Positions 16,960-24,733 of a stretch of 33,538 nucleotides of DNA are shown piece by piece. A program made the translations under genes and the position numbers. Numbering within the stretch: position 1 is the first letter of the stretch; every line of letters starts with the position of its first letter. The notes below the pieces were generated by a model, which worked only from the letters and a program-made list of their open reading frames with translations, ran no database searches and was not told where the DNA came from. The DNA lies in NCBI GenBank assembly GCA_900315285.1, contig OMYO01000021.1, forward strand, positions 1 to 33,538. Reading direction: 5' to 3'. This DNA is from an uncultured Eubacteriales bacterium (GTDB lineage Bacteria > Bacillota > Clostridia > Oscillospirales > Acutalibacteraceae).

Positions 16960-17781
16960 TCAGATCGTCGTATAAGTGTAAGAGAACGAGGCAGCCGCCT
17001 TGTTGTTCACGTCGTGGTCAACAGCGGACTTCATTGTGCCGGTGTCGTTGTAGGAGAACGTCCAGGTGTCAATTTTGGAGACGAGCCCCTTGCTGTTGTA
17101 CTCGACCTTGATGCGGCCGTACTTGGTGACGCGGCCCTCGCTGTCCAGAGTGAAGCGGGTGACGACATCCTTGCCGGAGCCGCAGGTCCAGGTGGAGGAG
17201 ACGAGCTGACCATTCTGATATTCGAAGACGGTGCGTTCGGCCTCTTTGCCGGCGTGCCAGTTGATTTTCACCAGGTTGCCGGTCATGTCATCATAGGTGA
17301 AAGTGAAGACGCTGGTGGAGGGCTGCTGGGAGTCCATGCCGCCCTTGTAGTAGCGCTTGGTGCTGCGGGAGATCTGGTTGACTCTGCCGTTGGACGCCGA
17401 GATGGTGTAGGTGTCCGTGGAGGAGTTGTAGTGGTCCACATAGTTGTGGATGGAGATTTTCTTTACCTTGCCGGTGCGGCAGACCGTGGACATGGCGAAG
17501 CGGACCTCCGGGTCAAACATGACGCGGGCAATGTTCTGGTTCTGGGTGCCCGCATTGGAGAGCTCGAGGAACGGGTAGTCGACGCCGTGGTCAATGCCGG
17601 TGCCGCCTGCCTTGTAGGTCAGGGTGCCGTCTGCGAAGCTCTCAGAGAACTTGCCGCCGGTCTGGCTCATGGAGATGGATTTCGGTACTTTATAACCCGC
17701 TGCCAGACCCGGGACGGCCAGCGCAGAGAAGACGCTCAGGACCATGACGAGGGCCAGCAGGAGGGATGCAGTTCGTTTCAT
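16960..17781 (-). CDS. Exported protein with YD/RHS-like repeats
   Basis: A 273-residue secreted protein. MKRTASLLLALVMVLSVFSALA forms a Sec signal peptide with likely cleavage at GLAA. The C-terminal half has YD/RHS-like strands (TYDDMTGNLVKINW, EYQNGQLVSSTW, LDSEGRVTKYGRIKVEYNSKGLVSKID), typical of extracellular beta-strand repeats. The N-terminal mature part is not recognised. The start at 17781 is preferred because AGGAGG is correctly placed; a longer frame to 17862 would place the signal peptide internally. The gene is monocistronic with its own promoter and terminator. Function unknown; a surface or matrix role is inference. Confidence 0.75.
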   Translation of the reverse strand: MKRTASLLLALVMVLSVFSALAVPGLAAGYKVPKSISMSQTGGKFSESFADGTLTYKAGGTGIDHGVDYPFLELSNAGTQNQNIARVMFDPEVRFAMSTVCRTGKVKKISIHNYVDHYNSSTDTYTISASNGRVNQISRSTKRYYKGGMDSQQPSTSVFTFTYDDMTGNLVKINWHAGKEAERTVFEYQNGQLVSSTWTCGSGKDVVTRFTLDSEGRVTKYGRIKVEYNSKGLVSKIDTWTFSYNDTGTMKSAVDHDVNNKAAASFSYTYTTI

Positions 17782-17811
17782 TCGGATCCTCCTGGAAATC
17801 ATAATATATCT

Positions 17812-17839
17812 ATTGTACACGAATTTTTTAAAAATCAAA
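17812..17839 (-). promoter_or_regulatory. Candidate promoter of the 273-residue exported protein
   Basis: On the minus strand TTTGAT (17839-17834) and TACAAT (17817-17812) are spaced by 16 bases, in an AT-rich stretch 30 bases before the start codon. Confidence 0.5.
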
Positions 17840-17896
17840 GAAAAGAATGGGGAAAACAACATCCGTTTTTCGCAATATCGTGCAGCTGTTCAGACC

Positions 17897-17902
17897 TATA
17901 AT
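17897..17902 (+). promoter_or_regulatory. Candidate -10 element for the M28 peptidase
   Basis: A perfect TATAAT lies 41 bases before the ATG. The -35 region is poor (TTCGCA only at 22 bases). Confidence 0.4.
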
Positions 17903-17943
17903 GGGGCATACCGTTTTCCATTAGGAAAGAGAGGAAGAGTGAA

Positions 17944-19206
17944 ATGAGCGTATTTGATCATGTCAAGAACGCATCGGAACAGCTGAAGGCCTATACCAAG
18001 GCGGCTGTCGACGACATCTACCATATCTGTGAGACCTTCGGACCGCGCCCCTGCGGGGAGGACGGGGAGAAGAATGCCCAGCTGTACCTCATGGAGGAGC
18101 TGAAGAAGGCGGCCGACGAGGGGACCGTAAAACGGGAGACCTATAAAGTCAGCCCCGAGGCGTTCATGGGCTTTGTGCCCGTCGGCGGCACACTGCTGCT
18201 CTCTGCCACAGCTTTCAATTTCCTGTCAGCATATAAGAAGAAAAACTTCGCCGTTGGGTCCCTGGCGTGCATCGCCGCAACGCTTGTGGAAATTGTGGAG
18301 GAATTCGGCCTGTACAAGGAATTCCTGGATAAGCTGCCGATGTTCCCGGAGAAGGAATCCGGCAACGTCTACGGCGTCCGCAAGGCAAAGGGGGAGACGA
18401 AGCGCCGCATCTTCGTGGCGGGCCACACAGACTCCGCACCCGAGTGGACCTACACCTACCGACTTGGCTCCCACGGCGTTGTCATGGTGGCGGGCTATGC
18501 GGTCCTCGGCCTGCTGTACAACACCGCGACCTCCCTCGTCTCCATGTTCGGCAGCCGCGATGCAGCGAAGAACATGACCAAAGGACTCCTCGCATTTCTC
18601 CCAGCATATGCAGCCCTCTACTTCTTCACCAACCCCAAACTGCATGTCCCCGGAGCCAGTGACGATCTCTCCGGCACCGAGATTGCCCTCTCCGTCATGA
18701 AGTTCCTGGACGACAACGACATCCGCTTTGAGAACACCGAAGTGGTCACCTTGCTCACCGGCGGTGAGGAGGCCGGTCTGCGTGGCGCCAAGGCCTTCTT
18801 CAAGGCGCATCCGGAATATGCAGAAGACGGCGTGGAGACCATGTATGCGGGCTTCGACACCGTTCGCGACGCCGACTTCATGGCCATCTACAAAGGCGAT
18901 ATGTCCGGCGTGGTGAAGAATGACATCCGCTGCTGCAACCTGCTGCAGGCCGCTGCCAAGGACGCCGGCTGTGACGTCCCCATTGGCACAATCCCTCTTG
19001 GCTCCACCGACGCAGCCGCTGCCTCTCAGGCCGGCGTGCCTGCCACCTGCTTCGTCGCCATGGATCCGGCACCGGCCCGCTACTACCACACCCGCCTGGA
19101 CACCCCGGACAACGTAGTCCCGGAGACCGTGCAAAAAGGTCTGGAAATTGCTCTCAACACCGTCTTCCGCTTCGATGAAGATGGACTTGATAAGTATTCA
19201 AAATAA
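17944..19206 (+). CDS. M28-family zinc aminopeptidase-like protein with membrane segments
   Basis: A 420-residue member of the M28 zinc peptidase family. Metal and catalytic motifs are visible: AGHTDS (H161, D163), GASDDLSG (D240/D241), TGGEEAGLRGA (E275/E276), a D in GFDTVRDADF, and a C-terminal histidine in YYHTRLDTPDN. Two hydrophobic stretches precede the domain (about 77-93 and 102-118), and two more (about 176-200 and 213-228) separate the first metal ligands from the second, so the enzyme is probably membrane-bound. No signal peptide is evident. GAGGAAGAG precedes the ATG. It stands alone, followed by a hairpin and tRNA-Val. Substrate unknown. Confidence 0.85.
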   Translation: MSVFDHVKNASEQLKAYTKAAVDDIYHICETFGPRPCGEDGEKNAQLYLMEELKKAADEGTVKRETYKVSPEAFMGFVPVGGTLLLSATAFNFLSAYKKKNFAVGSLACIAATLVEIVEEFGLYKEFLDKLPMFPEKESGNVYGVRKAKGETKRRIFVAGHTDSAPEWTYTYRLGSHGVVMVAGYAVLGLLYNTATSLVSMFGSRDAAKNMTKGLLAFLPAYAALYFFTNPKLHVPGASDDLSGTEIALSVMKFLDDNDIRFENTEVVTLLTGGEEAGLRGAKAFFKAHPEYAEDGVETMYAGFDTVRDADFMAIYKGDMSGVVKNDIRCCNLLQAAAKDAGCDVPIGTIPLGSTDAAAASQAGVPATCFVAMDPAPARYYHTRLDTPDNVVPETVQKGLEIALNTVFRFDEDGLDKYSK

Positions 19207-19224
19207 TAGTAAATTATAAAGGCA

Positions 19225-19248
19225 GGCACGGGGGATTTGCCCCGTGCC
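19225..19248 (+). other. GC-rich hairpin between the peptidase gene and tRNA-Val
   Basis: GGCACGGGG and CCCCGTGCC form a perfect 9-bp stem with a six-base loop. There is no T-tract, so it may be a poor terminator or a processing structure ahead of the tRNA, whose first base is eight bases further on. Confidence 0.6.
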
Positions 19249-19255
19249 GCCATCC

Positions 19256-19331
19256 GCGGACTTAGCTCAGCAGGAAGAGCGCTTCCTTCACACGGAAGAG
19301 GTCGTCGGTTCGAGCCCGGCAGTGCGCACCA
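19256..19331 (+). tRNA. tRNA-Val, anticodon CAC
   Basis: A full 76-base cloverleaf including an encoded CCA. D stem GCTC/GAGC, anticodon stem CTTCC/GGAAG with loop TTCACAC (anticodon CAC, reading GUG), five-base variable loop AGGTC, T arm GTCGG-TTCGAGC-CCGGC. The acceptor stem GCGGACT/AGTGCGC has a G-G mismatch at the fourth pair. The TT before the anticodon and the A after it are as expected. Confidence 0.9.
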
Positions 19332-19337
19332 GAAATG

Positions 19338-19377
19338 GAAGAGGTCGTATCCAGGTTGGATACGGGCTCTTCTTTTT
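19338..19377 (+). terminator. Terminator of tRNA-Val
   Basis: GAAGAG-CGTATCC (19338-19352) and GGATACG-CTCTTC (19358-19372) form a 15-position stem with an imperfect centre and a five-base loop, then five Ts. It starts seven bases after the tRNA. Confidence 0.88.
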
Positions 19378-19442
19378 GCTATGGTGCGATTCAGGGTGGG
19401 GCTCCGCTAGTGGATTTACTTTGGGGCGCCGGGAGCGGAACC

Positions 19443-19729
19443 ATTATGACTACATTTTTGATTATTAGAAATGTAGTCATAATCTAAAAATCTTTATGAC
19501 CACATTTTGAAATACATTAATTGTAGTCATAATCAACTATTTCAATTTGATAAAAATCGACCTTACTTGATGGGATTTCATGCCTGAAATTGGGTTTCTG
19601 GGCTGTGGAAGCTGGTAAATCGCCCCAAAATTATGACTACATTTGGGAATATGGGAATTTCGGATGACGAGATTTTTTCAATTAGACCACATTTTCAAAT
19701 AATCGAATTGTAGTCATAAGGAAACACTT
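19443..19729. repeat. ATGACTACA-arm hairpin repeats
   Basis: The first hairpin has perfect 15-base arms, ATTATGACTACATTT (19443-19457) and AAATGTAGTCATAAT (19469-19483). A second (about 19493-19533) has a TATGACCACA left arm and TGTAGTCATA right arm. A third, wider pair spans about 19629-19729 and contains an internal GACCACATTTTC copy. An ATCGCCC heptamer lies between units at 19619-19625. No gene is visible. Confidence 0.85.
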
Positions 19730-19730
19730 C

Positions 19731-20002
19731 GCTGCATCTTAAAATAATCGCCAATGCAGCAAATCTGAAATTTCACAAACGCTGCATTCCCCAAAAAGCT
19801 CCAATGCAGCAAAGGAATTTGGGCGATTCAGCCCTCAATCTTCGCTGCAATCCCCATTTTTCCCCAAAGCAGCAAGAGCCTCGACTGGATTTGAACACCG
19901 TGTAGCGCCATTCCTTTGCTGCATTAATCAAAAAATAGAAATGCAGTGAAAAAGAAAAAATAAATTTGCTGCATCGCCCAAAATTTAGAGATGCAGCAAA
20001 GG
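19731..20002. repeat. GCTGCAT-arm hairpin repeats
   Basis: Four to five hairpins have arms GCTGCAT / ATGCAGC and short loops. The last is the clearest, TTTGCTGCAT with ATGCAGCAAA and a 16-base loop that contains ATCGCCC (19973-19979). Another GGGCGAT lies at 19821-19827. The block directly abuts the ATGACTACA family. Confidence 0.85.
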
Positions 20003-20051
20003 AAAAGGGTCAGGACCACGAAAACTTACGTCCTGGTCCTTGCCTAATTTT

Positions 20052-20328
20052 CATACACATTTTACCTATTTCCAAATGTGTCTTAATTCTAAAAATTTTC
20101 TCATACTCAAACCAAAATAAAAGGTATTAGTCTTATTCAATCATGCTCATTTGATAAAGATTCGAGCCATTTCTTCATACACAATTTGATTATTTTTATT
20201 TGTGTCCTACGTCGGCCCGTGAATCGCCCCAAAATCATTGACCACATTTGAAAATATTGTAATTGTGTCCTACGGAAATTTTTTATCTCATACACATTAC
20301 TAAATAATGAAATTGTGTCCTACCAAAA
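20052..20328. repeat. TACACA-arm hairpin repeats
   Basis: Repeated pairs CATACACAT or CATACACAA with a right arm of the type AATTGTGTC or AATGTGTC, mostly followed by CTA (about 20052-20092, 20175-20210, 20292-20325, and a GACCACA variant near 20240-20275). An ATCGCCC copy sits at 20223-20229. Loops are AT-rich and not conserved. No gene is seen between here and 20583. Confidence 0.8.
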
Positions 20329-20447
20329 ACGCGCCAAACAGCACGACCGCTGTTCGGAAAGCGCCTGCCCAATGGGAACCCAAAAATTTCCGTTCGAACA
20401 TTTTCTAAGAAAACGTCTGTTAAGAAAAATAATTAACAAAGAACAAT

Positions 20448-20477
20448 TTGTGCACCCATCCGAATCCGTCATTATAC
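20448..20477 (+). promoter_or_regulatory. Candidate promoter of the dehydratase operon
   Basis: TTGTGC (20448-20453) and TTATAC (20472-20477) are spaced by 18 bases, about 106 bases before the first start codon. The leader between them holds a hairpin at 20530-20556. Confidence 0.4.
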
Positions 20478-20529
20478 ACAAAAAGTTTTCTCCCATTCCC
20501 AACAATCGTGCTAACATTGTTATGGATTA

Positions 20530-20556
20530 GACAGGTGGAGCCTCTTTCCACCTGTC
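20530..20556 (+). other. Leader hairpin before the dehydratase operon
   Basis: GACAGGTGGA and TCCACCTGTC form a perfect 10-bp stem with a seven-base loop, then CATTTTGGG. It ends 27 bases before the start codon. The T-tract is short, so it may be a weak terminator, an attenuator or an mRNA-stabilising structure. Confidence 0.55.
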
Positions 20557-20583
20557 CATTTTGGGTAACAGGGAGATTACACT

Positions 20584-21780
20584 ATGAAGGATTTAAAACA
20601 CATGATCTTCTTTGAAGATCTGCTGCAGGAGGCCAACAACGACCTGGTCCAGCAGGCCATCAAGGAAGGCGACAAGGCCCTCGGGTACAATTGCTACAAT
20701 ATCCCCGAGGCGCTGCTCAACCTGCCGGGCTGCTTCTCGTCCCGGCTGCGGGCGCCGAACACCACCTCCTCGGAGATGGCGAACTACTACATGACGACCC
20801 GCAACTGCCCCTATGTCCGTGCAATTCTGGAGCGGGCACTTGAGGGCGGATACAACTATCTCACCGCACTGTTCGGTGCCGAGGCCTGTTCTTCCATGGA
20901 GAGAATGGAGGAGCACTTCGACCTGCTCCACCCGGTGAAGAATGACGAGTTCTTTTCGACGATTATTGACTCGCCGCTGAAGTCCGATCAGGCAGCCCTT
21001 GACTACTACATGACGGAGCTGCAGATCAAGGTCGTGGATCGCCTGGCAGACATAGGAATTGACACCTCGGAGGCCGCCATGAAGGCCGCCATTGAGGATC
21101 ACAACAAGATCAGCGCTGTCATCACGGAAATTGGCGACCTGCGCAAGCTGCCGAACCCGCCCATCACCGGGTATGAGTTCCATGTCATCCAGCTCGTGAG
21201 CGAGGTCTGCCCGCACCGTCTCATCCTGCCGTATCTGGAGGAGACGCTGGAGGAGCTCAAGAGCCGCAAGCCGGAGAAGGAGTTCCCGTTCCGCGCCCGC
21301 ATCGTTCTGGCCGGCGCCGAAATCGACGATCCGAAGTTCACCCAGCTCATTGAGAGCTGCGGAGCCATGGTCGTTGCAGACCGCTACTGCTTCGGCTCCA
21401 TTCCGAGCCGGGAGCAGATCGTGATCAAAGACGGCGAGACCGCCTTTGAGGCCATCTGCCGCCACTATATTGAGACCAATCCATGTCCCCGCTATATGGA
21501 CGGCTGCAAGATCGACCAGCGCCACGAGCTCCTGGAAAATCTTGTCCGCGACTACTCCGCTGACGGAATCATCATTGAGAACATGAAGTTCTGTGAGTTC
21601 TGGGGCTATGAGAAAGTGCTCTCCAACTACATTCTCGGCACAGAGAAGGGCATTCCCACCTGCACCATTGAGAAGGAATATTCCCTCGGATCGGTCGGAC
21701 AGCTCCGCACCCGGTTCCAGGCGTTTGTTGAGGGCCTGGAAATCAAGGATATCAAGGACAATGGAAAGGTGGGCGCATGA
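20584..21780 (+). CDS. 2-hydroxyacyl-CoA dehydratase subunit (HgdB/FldC-like)
   Basis: A 398-residue member of the 2-hydroxyacyl-CoA dehydratase / benzoyl-CoA reductase D-component family (PF06050 type), oxygen-sensitive [4Fe-4S] enzymes that remove water through ketyl radicals after activation by an ATP-driven reductase. Family features: PEALLNLPGCFSSRLRAPN near the N-terminus, RNCPYVRAILERALEGGYNYL, GAEACSSM, a second Rossmann-like half with RIVLAGAEIDDPKF, and IIIENMKFCEFWGYE. Cysteines C37, C50, C75 and C102 include probable cluster ligands. GGGAG precedes the ATG. It overlaps the next subunit by four bases. Substrate cannot be read from sequence, and no CoA-transferase or activator gene is in the window. 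Confidence 0.85.
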   Translation: MKDLKHMIFFEDLLQEANNDLVQQAIKEGDKALGYNCYNIPEALLNLPGCFSSRLRAPNTTSSEMANYYMTTRNCPYVRAILERALEGGYNYLTALFGAEACSSMERMEEHFDLLHPVKNDEFFSTIIDSPLKSDQAALDYYMTELQIKVVDRLADIGIDTSEAAMKAAIEDHNKISAVITEIGDLRKLPNPPITGYEFHVIQLVSEVCPHRLILPYLEETLEELKSRKPEKEFPFRARIVLAGAEIDDPKFTQLIESCGAMVVADRYCFGSIPSREQIVIKDGETAFEAICRHYIETNPCPRYMDGCKIDQRHELLENLVRDYSADGIIIENMKFCEFWGYEKVLSNYILGTEKGIPTCTIEKEYSLGSVGQLRTRFQAFVEGLEIKDIKDNGKVGA

Positions 21781-23414
21781 TGAGCAAGAAGAAGAAAAAG
21801 AACCCTATGGACGCCATCTTTGCCGTCCTGGACAAGCCGCTGCAGCGCTTTGACCCCATCTGGAAGGCAGAGCACGGCAAAGGCGGAGAGAGAGACCGTT
21901 ACTACGACAAGACCGGCATTGAGAAGTGGCGCGAATGGCGTGGCTGGCACGACACGCTGGTTGACTACAAACATTGGCTCAAGAACCTGGGCTACATGGG
22001 TCTCATGGTCGCCAAAGACCCGGTCCATGTACTGAAGGGAATTTGGGAGTACCGCTGGATGGGCTCGTTCCTCGGCTCGTTCGCCTTTGTGGACCGCCTG
22101 TTTGAGGGCTATCGCGGGCCGGAGCTCGAGGTGGCAGGTCTGCACGGCAACGCCATTGTTTACGGCCTTACCCAGACCATTGGCACAGTGCTTCGCAACG
22201 ATAAGCGCCTCGGCGGAGGCCCTATGTCGGAGAACATGATCGGCCTAGACGAGACCATTCCGCCGCTGTTCACCGCAGGTTTCCCGACTCTGCAGGCAGA
22301 GCCCATGCAGACGCTCCCCGAATTCGTTATCTGCGATGTAGATCAGTTCATAGAGCCCTACTATATTGATGTCGCCGAGTCCTATGGACTCCCGGCCGAC
22401 GTCTGCTCCCGCTGTTCCGCCGAGACCGGCGTCACCATTGACGACGCTTTCCCCATCTTTGGCAAACTGGAGATCAGCACGAACCAGCCCTGCAACGCCA
22501 GCGAGGCCACGTCCATGTTCCAGCGCCGCCGGTTCCACACCTATGGCATGGAGACCTATCCTTTCGTCATGGCCATGCAGCATAACGAGGAGGAGGGCCA
22601 CGAGTACACCGAGGCCGAGCTCAAACAGGCCATTGCCAAAATTGAGGAGGTTTACGGCGTCAAGTACGACTGGGACGCCTTCTTTGAGAAAGCAAAGCTC
22701 ATGAATGAGCAGAACGAGATCGAGATGGAGAAGTGGGATATCATGGCCACTCCGTACTCCGTTCTCGGCGGCATCAACGAGTCCCTCTACAAACTCGTGG
22801 AGTGGGCGCTCATCAACGGCCGTGACCCGTTCTACAACAAAGTCGATCGCAAAGTCATCAAGATGATGCGCAAATACTGTGATGAGAAATATGAGCCCTT
22901 TAAGGGCAAGACCCGTCACCGCGCCTTCCTCTGGGGCCCGTCGGCCGTCTACTACACCGACTTCCCGACCTGGACCCAGAACTGCTGGGGCATCAATATT
23001 GTCCTGAACATGGACTCTACCATGGGCCACAATATCATCAACACCGAGGACCCGGATATTGCCATCAAGGATCTCGCCAAGTTCGAGGAGAAGGGCGTCA
23101 TGCGCCACCACGCCGTCGGCGGATGGGACAACGTCAACGCCGTATGGGACTGGGCAAAGCGGATGAACTGCGATATGGTCATCTGCAACGACAACATTGC
23201 CTGCAAGGGCATGAACGGTGTTCACTCCATGTTGGAGGAGCAGGCCGCCAAGCTGGGTTTCAAGTTCGTCTTCCTGCCCCATGATCTGGAGGACTCCCGG
23301 ACCATCTCCCGCCGCGACATGCGAAATGCCATCAACGACTACATGACCGTCGTCATGAACGAGAAACCGCTGGATCCGACGCTCGTCGACTTCGACGACT
23401 CCGAAGCCTGGTAA
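21777..23414 (+). CDS. 2-hydroxyacyl-CoA dehydratase subunit (HgdA-like)
   Basis: The 545-residue partner subunit of the same family. A lysine-rich start (MMSKKKKKNP) is followed by an unusual N-terminal extension of about 160 residues, then the family core: LPADVCSRCSAETG, ISTNQPCNASEATSMFQRRRF, a helical region, FLWGPSAVYYTDFPTW, and a C-terminal HHAVGGWDNVNAVWDWAKRMNCDMVICNDNIACKGMNG with HDLEDSRT. CSRC and the NQPC cysteine are the likely cluster ligands. HgdA-type subunits are usually about 420-480 residues, so this one is long. Its first codon overlaps the upstream stop (ATGA), so the two subunits are made together. Alternative: a reductase of the benzoyl-CoA reductase type. Confidence 0.83.
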   Translation: MMSKKKKKNPMDAIFAVLDKPLQRFDPIWKAEHGKGGERDRYYDKTGIEKWREWRGWHDTLVDYKHWLKNLGYMGLMVAKDPVHVLKGIWEYRWMGSFLGSFAFVDRLFEGYRGPELEVAGLHGNAIVYGLTQTIGTVLRNDKRLGGGPMSENMIGLDETIPPLFTAGFPTLQAEPMQTLPEFVICDVDQFIEPYYIDVAESYGLPADVCSRCSAETGVTIDDAFPIFGKLEISTNQPCNASEATSMFQRRRFHTYGMETYPFVMAMQHNEEEGHEYTEAELKQAIAKIEEVYGVKYDWDAFFEKAKLMNEQNEIEMEKWDIMATPYSVLGGINESLYKLVEWALINGRDPFYNKVDRKVIKMMRKYCDEKYEPFKGKTRHRAFLWGPSAVYYTDFPTWTQNCWGINIVLNMDSTMGHNIINTEDPDIAIKDLAKFEEKGVMRHHAVGGWDNVNAVWDWAKRMNCDMVICNDNIACKGMNGVHSMLEEQAAKLGFKFVFLPHDLEDSRTISRRDMRNAINDYMTVVMNEKPLDPTLVDFDDSEAW

Positions 23415-23431
23415 GAAAGGGAGGCCAAAAA

Positions 23432-23602
23432 ATGGAGACCGCAGGAAAAATCCTGAAGAAAATTCTGATCGGTGCCGGCACCTTTTTTGCCGTCACATTT
23501 ACCATCTACATCACCAATGCGGAGAATAAGCTGCTCTACTATGTTGTTCGTCCATTCCTGAACAAGCACTATGATAAGCAGAGCCGCAATCGCCGTGTGT
23601 GA
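23432..23602 (+). CDS. 56-residue single-pass membrane peptide
   Basis: A short gene with AAAGGGAGG about seven bases ahead of its ATG, 17 bases after the large dehydratase subunit and before the operon terminator. The peptide has a Lys-rich start (METAGKILKK), one hydrophobic helix (about residues 11-28) and a basic tail ending KQSRNRRV, predicting the C-terminus inside or membrane-peripheral. No family is recognised. Position and ribosome site make it a real gene; a role in tethering or regulating the dehydratase is conjecture. Confidence 0.75.
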   Translation: METAGKILKKILIGAGTFFAVTFTIYITNAENKLLYYVVRPFLNKHYDKQSRNRRV

Positions 23603-23626
23603 TCAATACCCATAATCAGGGGAAGT

Positions 23627-23669
23627 CCCTCCCGAGATGCCTTCTCGGGAGGGGCTTTCTCTTTCTCTT
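23627..23669 (+). terminator. Terminator of the dehydratase operon
   Basis: CCCTCCCGAGA (23627-23637) and TCTCGGGAGGG (23643-23653) form a perfect 11-bp stem with a five-base loop, followed by GCTTTCTCTTTCTCTT. It lies 25 bases past the 56-residue peptide stop and borders the convergent LysR gene. Confidence 0.88.
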
Positions 23670-24603
23670 ATGGGCGATACATGGGCTGTTCTGCCTCTAG
23701 AGCATCGTTTTCCTGCAGCGCAAAATGTCGCTGAAAATATTTGACGAACTTCTTTTCTCCTGCTGTGAGATCCGAGATGTCCCGGTAGCCAAGGCCATAA
23801 TCGTAATGGAGGTCAGGAAAAACTCGGCAGGTACAGAGATTCTCCGGCAGATTTTCAGTCATTTCCACCGGCTGGATGGCAATGCCCTTCAGGCCGGACT
23901 GAAGCAGTGCAATGCTACTGAGGGCCCCTCCTTCATAGACAATGTTTGGCGCAGCATTGTCCGGAAGAAACTGCGACAGGATTTCCTCACGAAAGAACAG
24001 ATTGGGAGAGGGAAGAAGGAGCTTCCTCTGAAGCAGATCCTTTGTGGAAAGAACGTTCTTTGCCGCGAAGGGGTCCTCAATGGAGAGGATGGCGGTCAGA
24101 TATCCTCGTCCCGCAGCAAGAAATTCATAGTCACCACGGGAGGCCTTGCTCTGAGAGAGACGACCGGTACAAAACAGATTCGCCTTGCCAGCCTGGAACA
24201 GGTGATAGAGTTCCGACGGGTCTTCTTCCAGAAGGTTTAACTGCAGCTGCGGATGGTCTTTTTGGAACTGTAGGAAGATCCGGTCTATTCCAAAATACTG
24301 GGGGTTTCGGATTGTCGCCAGGGTGATTTTTTGTTCCTGGACCTTGTGATATTTTTGGAGAAACGTATCCGCTCCCTGATAGGCGGTGAGAATTTTTCGA
24401 GCGTAGGGGAGAAATTGTGAGCCGAGCTCACTGGGCTCTATTTTACGTGTTGTACGTAGAAAAAGAGGCCCGCCGACCTCACGTTCCAGCGTCTTGATTC
24501 GCTTGGATAGCGCGGATTGGGTCAGGTTCAGCTGTTCTGCTGCCTCGCTGAAACTCAGGGCCTGGTAGAGAACAATAAAGTCCTGCAATAGTTCCCGTTC
24601 CAT
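23668..24603 (-). CDS. LysR-family regulator, divergent from the FAD/FNR genes
   Basis: A 311-residue LysR-type regulator. The N-terminal helix-turn-helix is typical (FIVLYQALSFSEAAEQLNLTQSALSKRIKTLEREVGGPLFLRTTRKIEPSELG), followed by a periplasmic-binding-like effector domain (about 90-295). AGAGGGGATG precedes the ATG. It is divergent from a FAD-dependent oxidoreductase and shares a 130-bp control region with an inverted repeat at 24649-24664, so it probably governs that operon; it is also convergent with the dehydratase operon. Effector unknown. Confidence 0.92.
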   Translation of the reverse strand: MERELLQDFIVLYQALSFSEAAEQLNLTQSALSKRIKTLEREVGGPLFLRTTRKIEPSELGSQFLPYARKILTAYQGADTFLQKYHKVQEQKITLATIRNPQYFGIDRIFLQFQKDHPQLQLNLLEEDPSELYHLFQAGKANLFCTGRLSQSKASRGDYEFLAAGRGYLTAILSIEDPFAAKNVLSTKDLLQRKLLLPSPNLFFREEILSQFLPDNAAPNIVYEGGALSSIALLQSGLKGIAIQPVEMTENLPENLCTCRVFPDLHYDYGLGYRDISDLTAGEKKFVKYFQRHFALQENDALEAEQPMYRP

Positions 24604-24648
24604 GAAAACATCCCCTCTTTATTTATTCCTCTCAAGCATATATTTTAC

Positions 24649-24688
24649 AGCAACTGGAATTGCTCTTCAATGGGAAGAACCGTAAGAT
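24649..24688 (+). promoter_or_regulatory. Promoter and candidate LysR operator of the FAD/FNR operon
   Basis: TTGCTC (24660-24665) and TAAGAT (24683-24688) are separated by exactly 17 bases. Overlapping the -35 is the inverted repeat AGCAA-CTGGAA-TTGCT (24649-24664), a plausible LysR contact site. Confidence 0.6.
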
Positions 24689-24733
24689 ATTTATGAAAGT
24701 TAGAAATTTAACAAAACCTGAGAGGAGCTCTGT

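Noticed and set aside
19225..19248. Intrinsic terminator of the M28 peptidase
   Set aside because: Strong stem but no T-tract; listed as a hairpin only.
20315..20530. A 71-residue plus-strand frame before the dehydratase operon
   Set aside because: It begins inside a TACACA repeat, has no ribosome site, and its composition does not match neighbouring genes.
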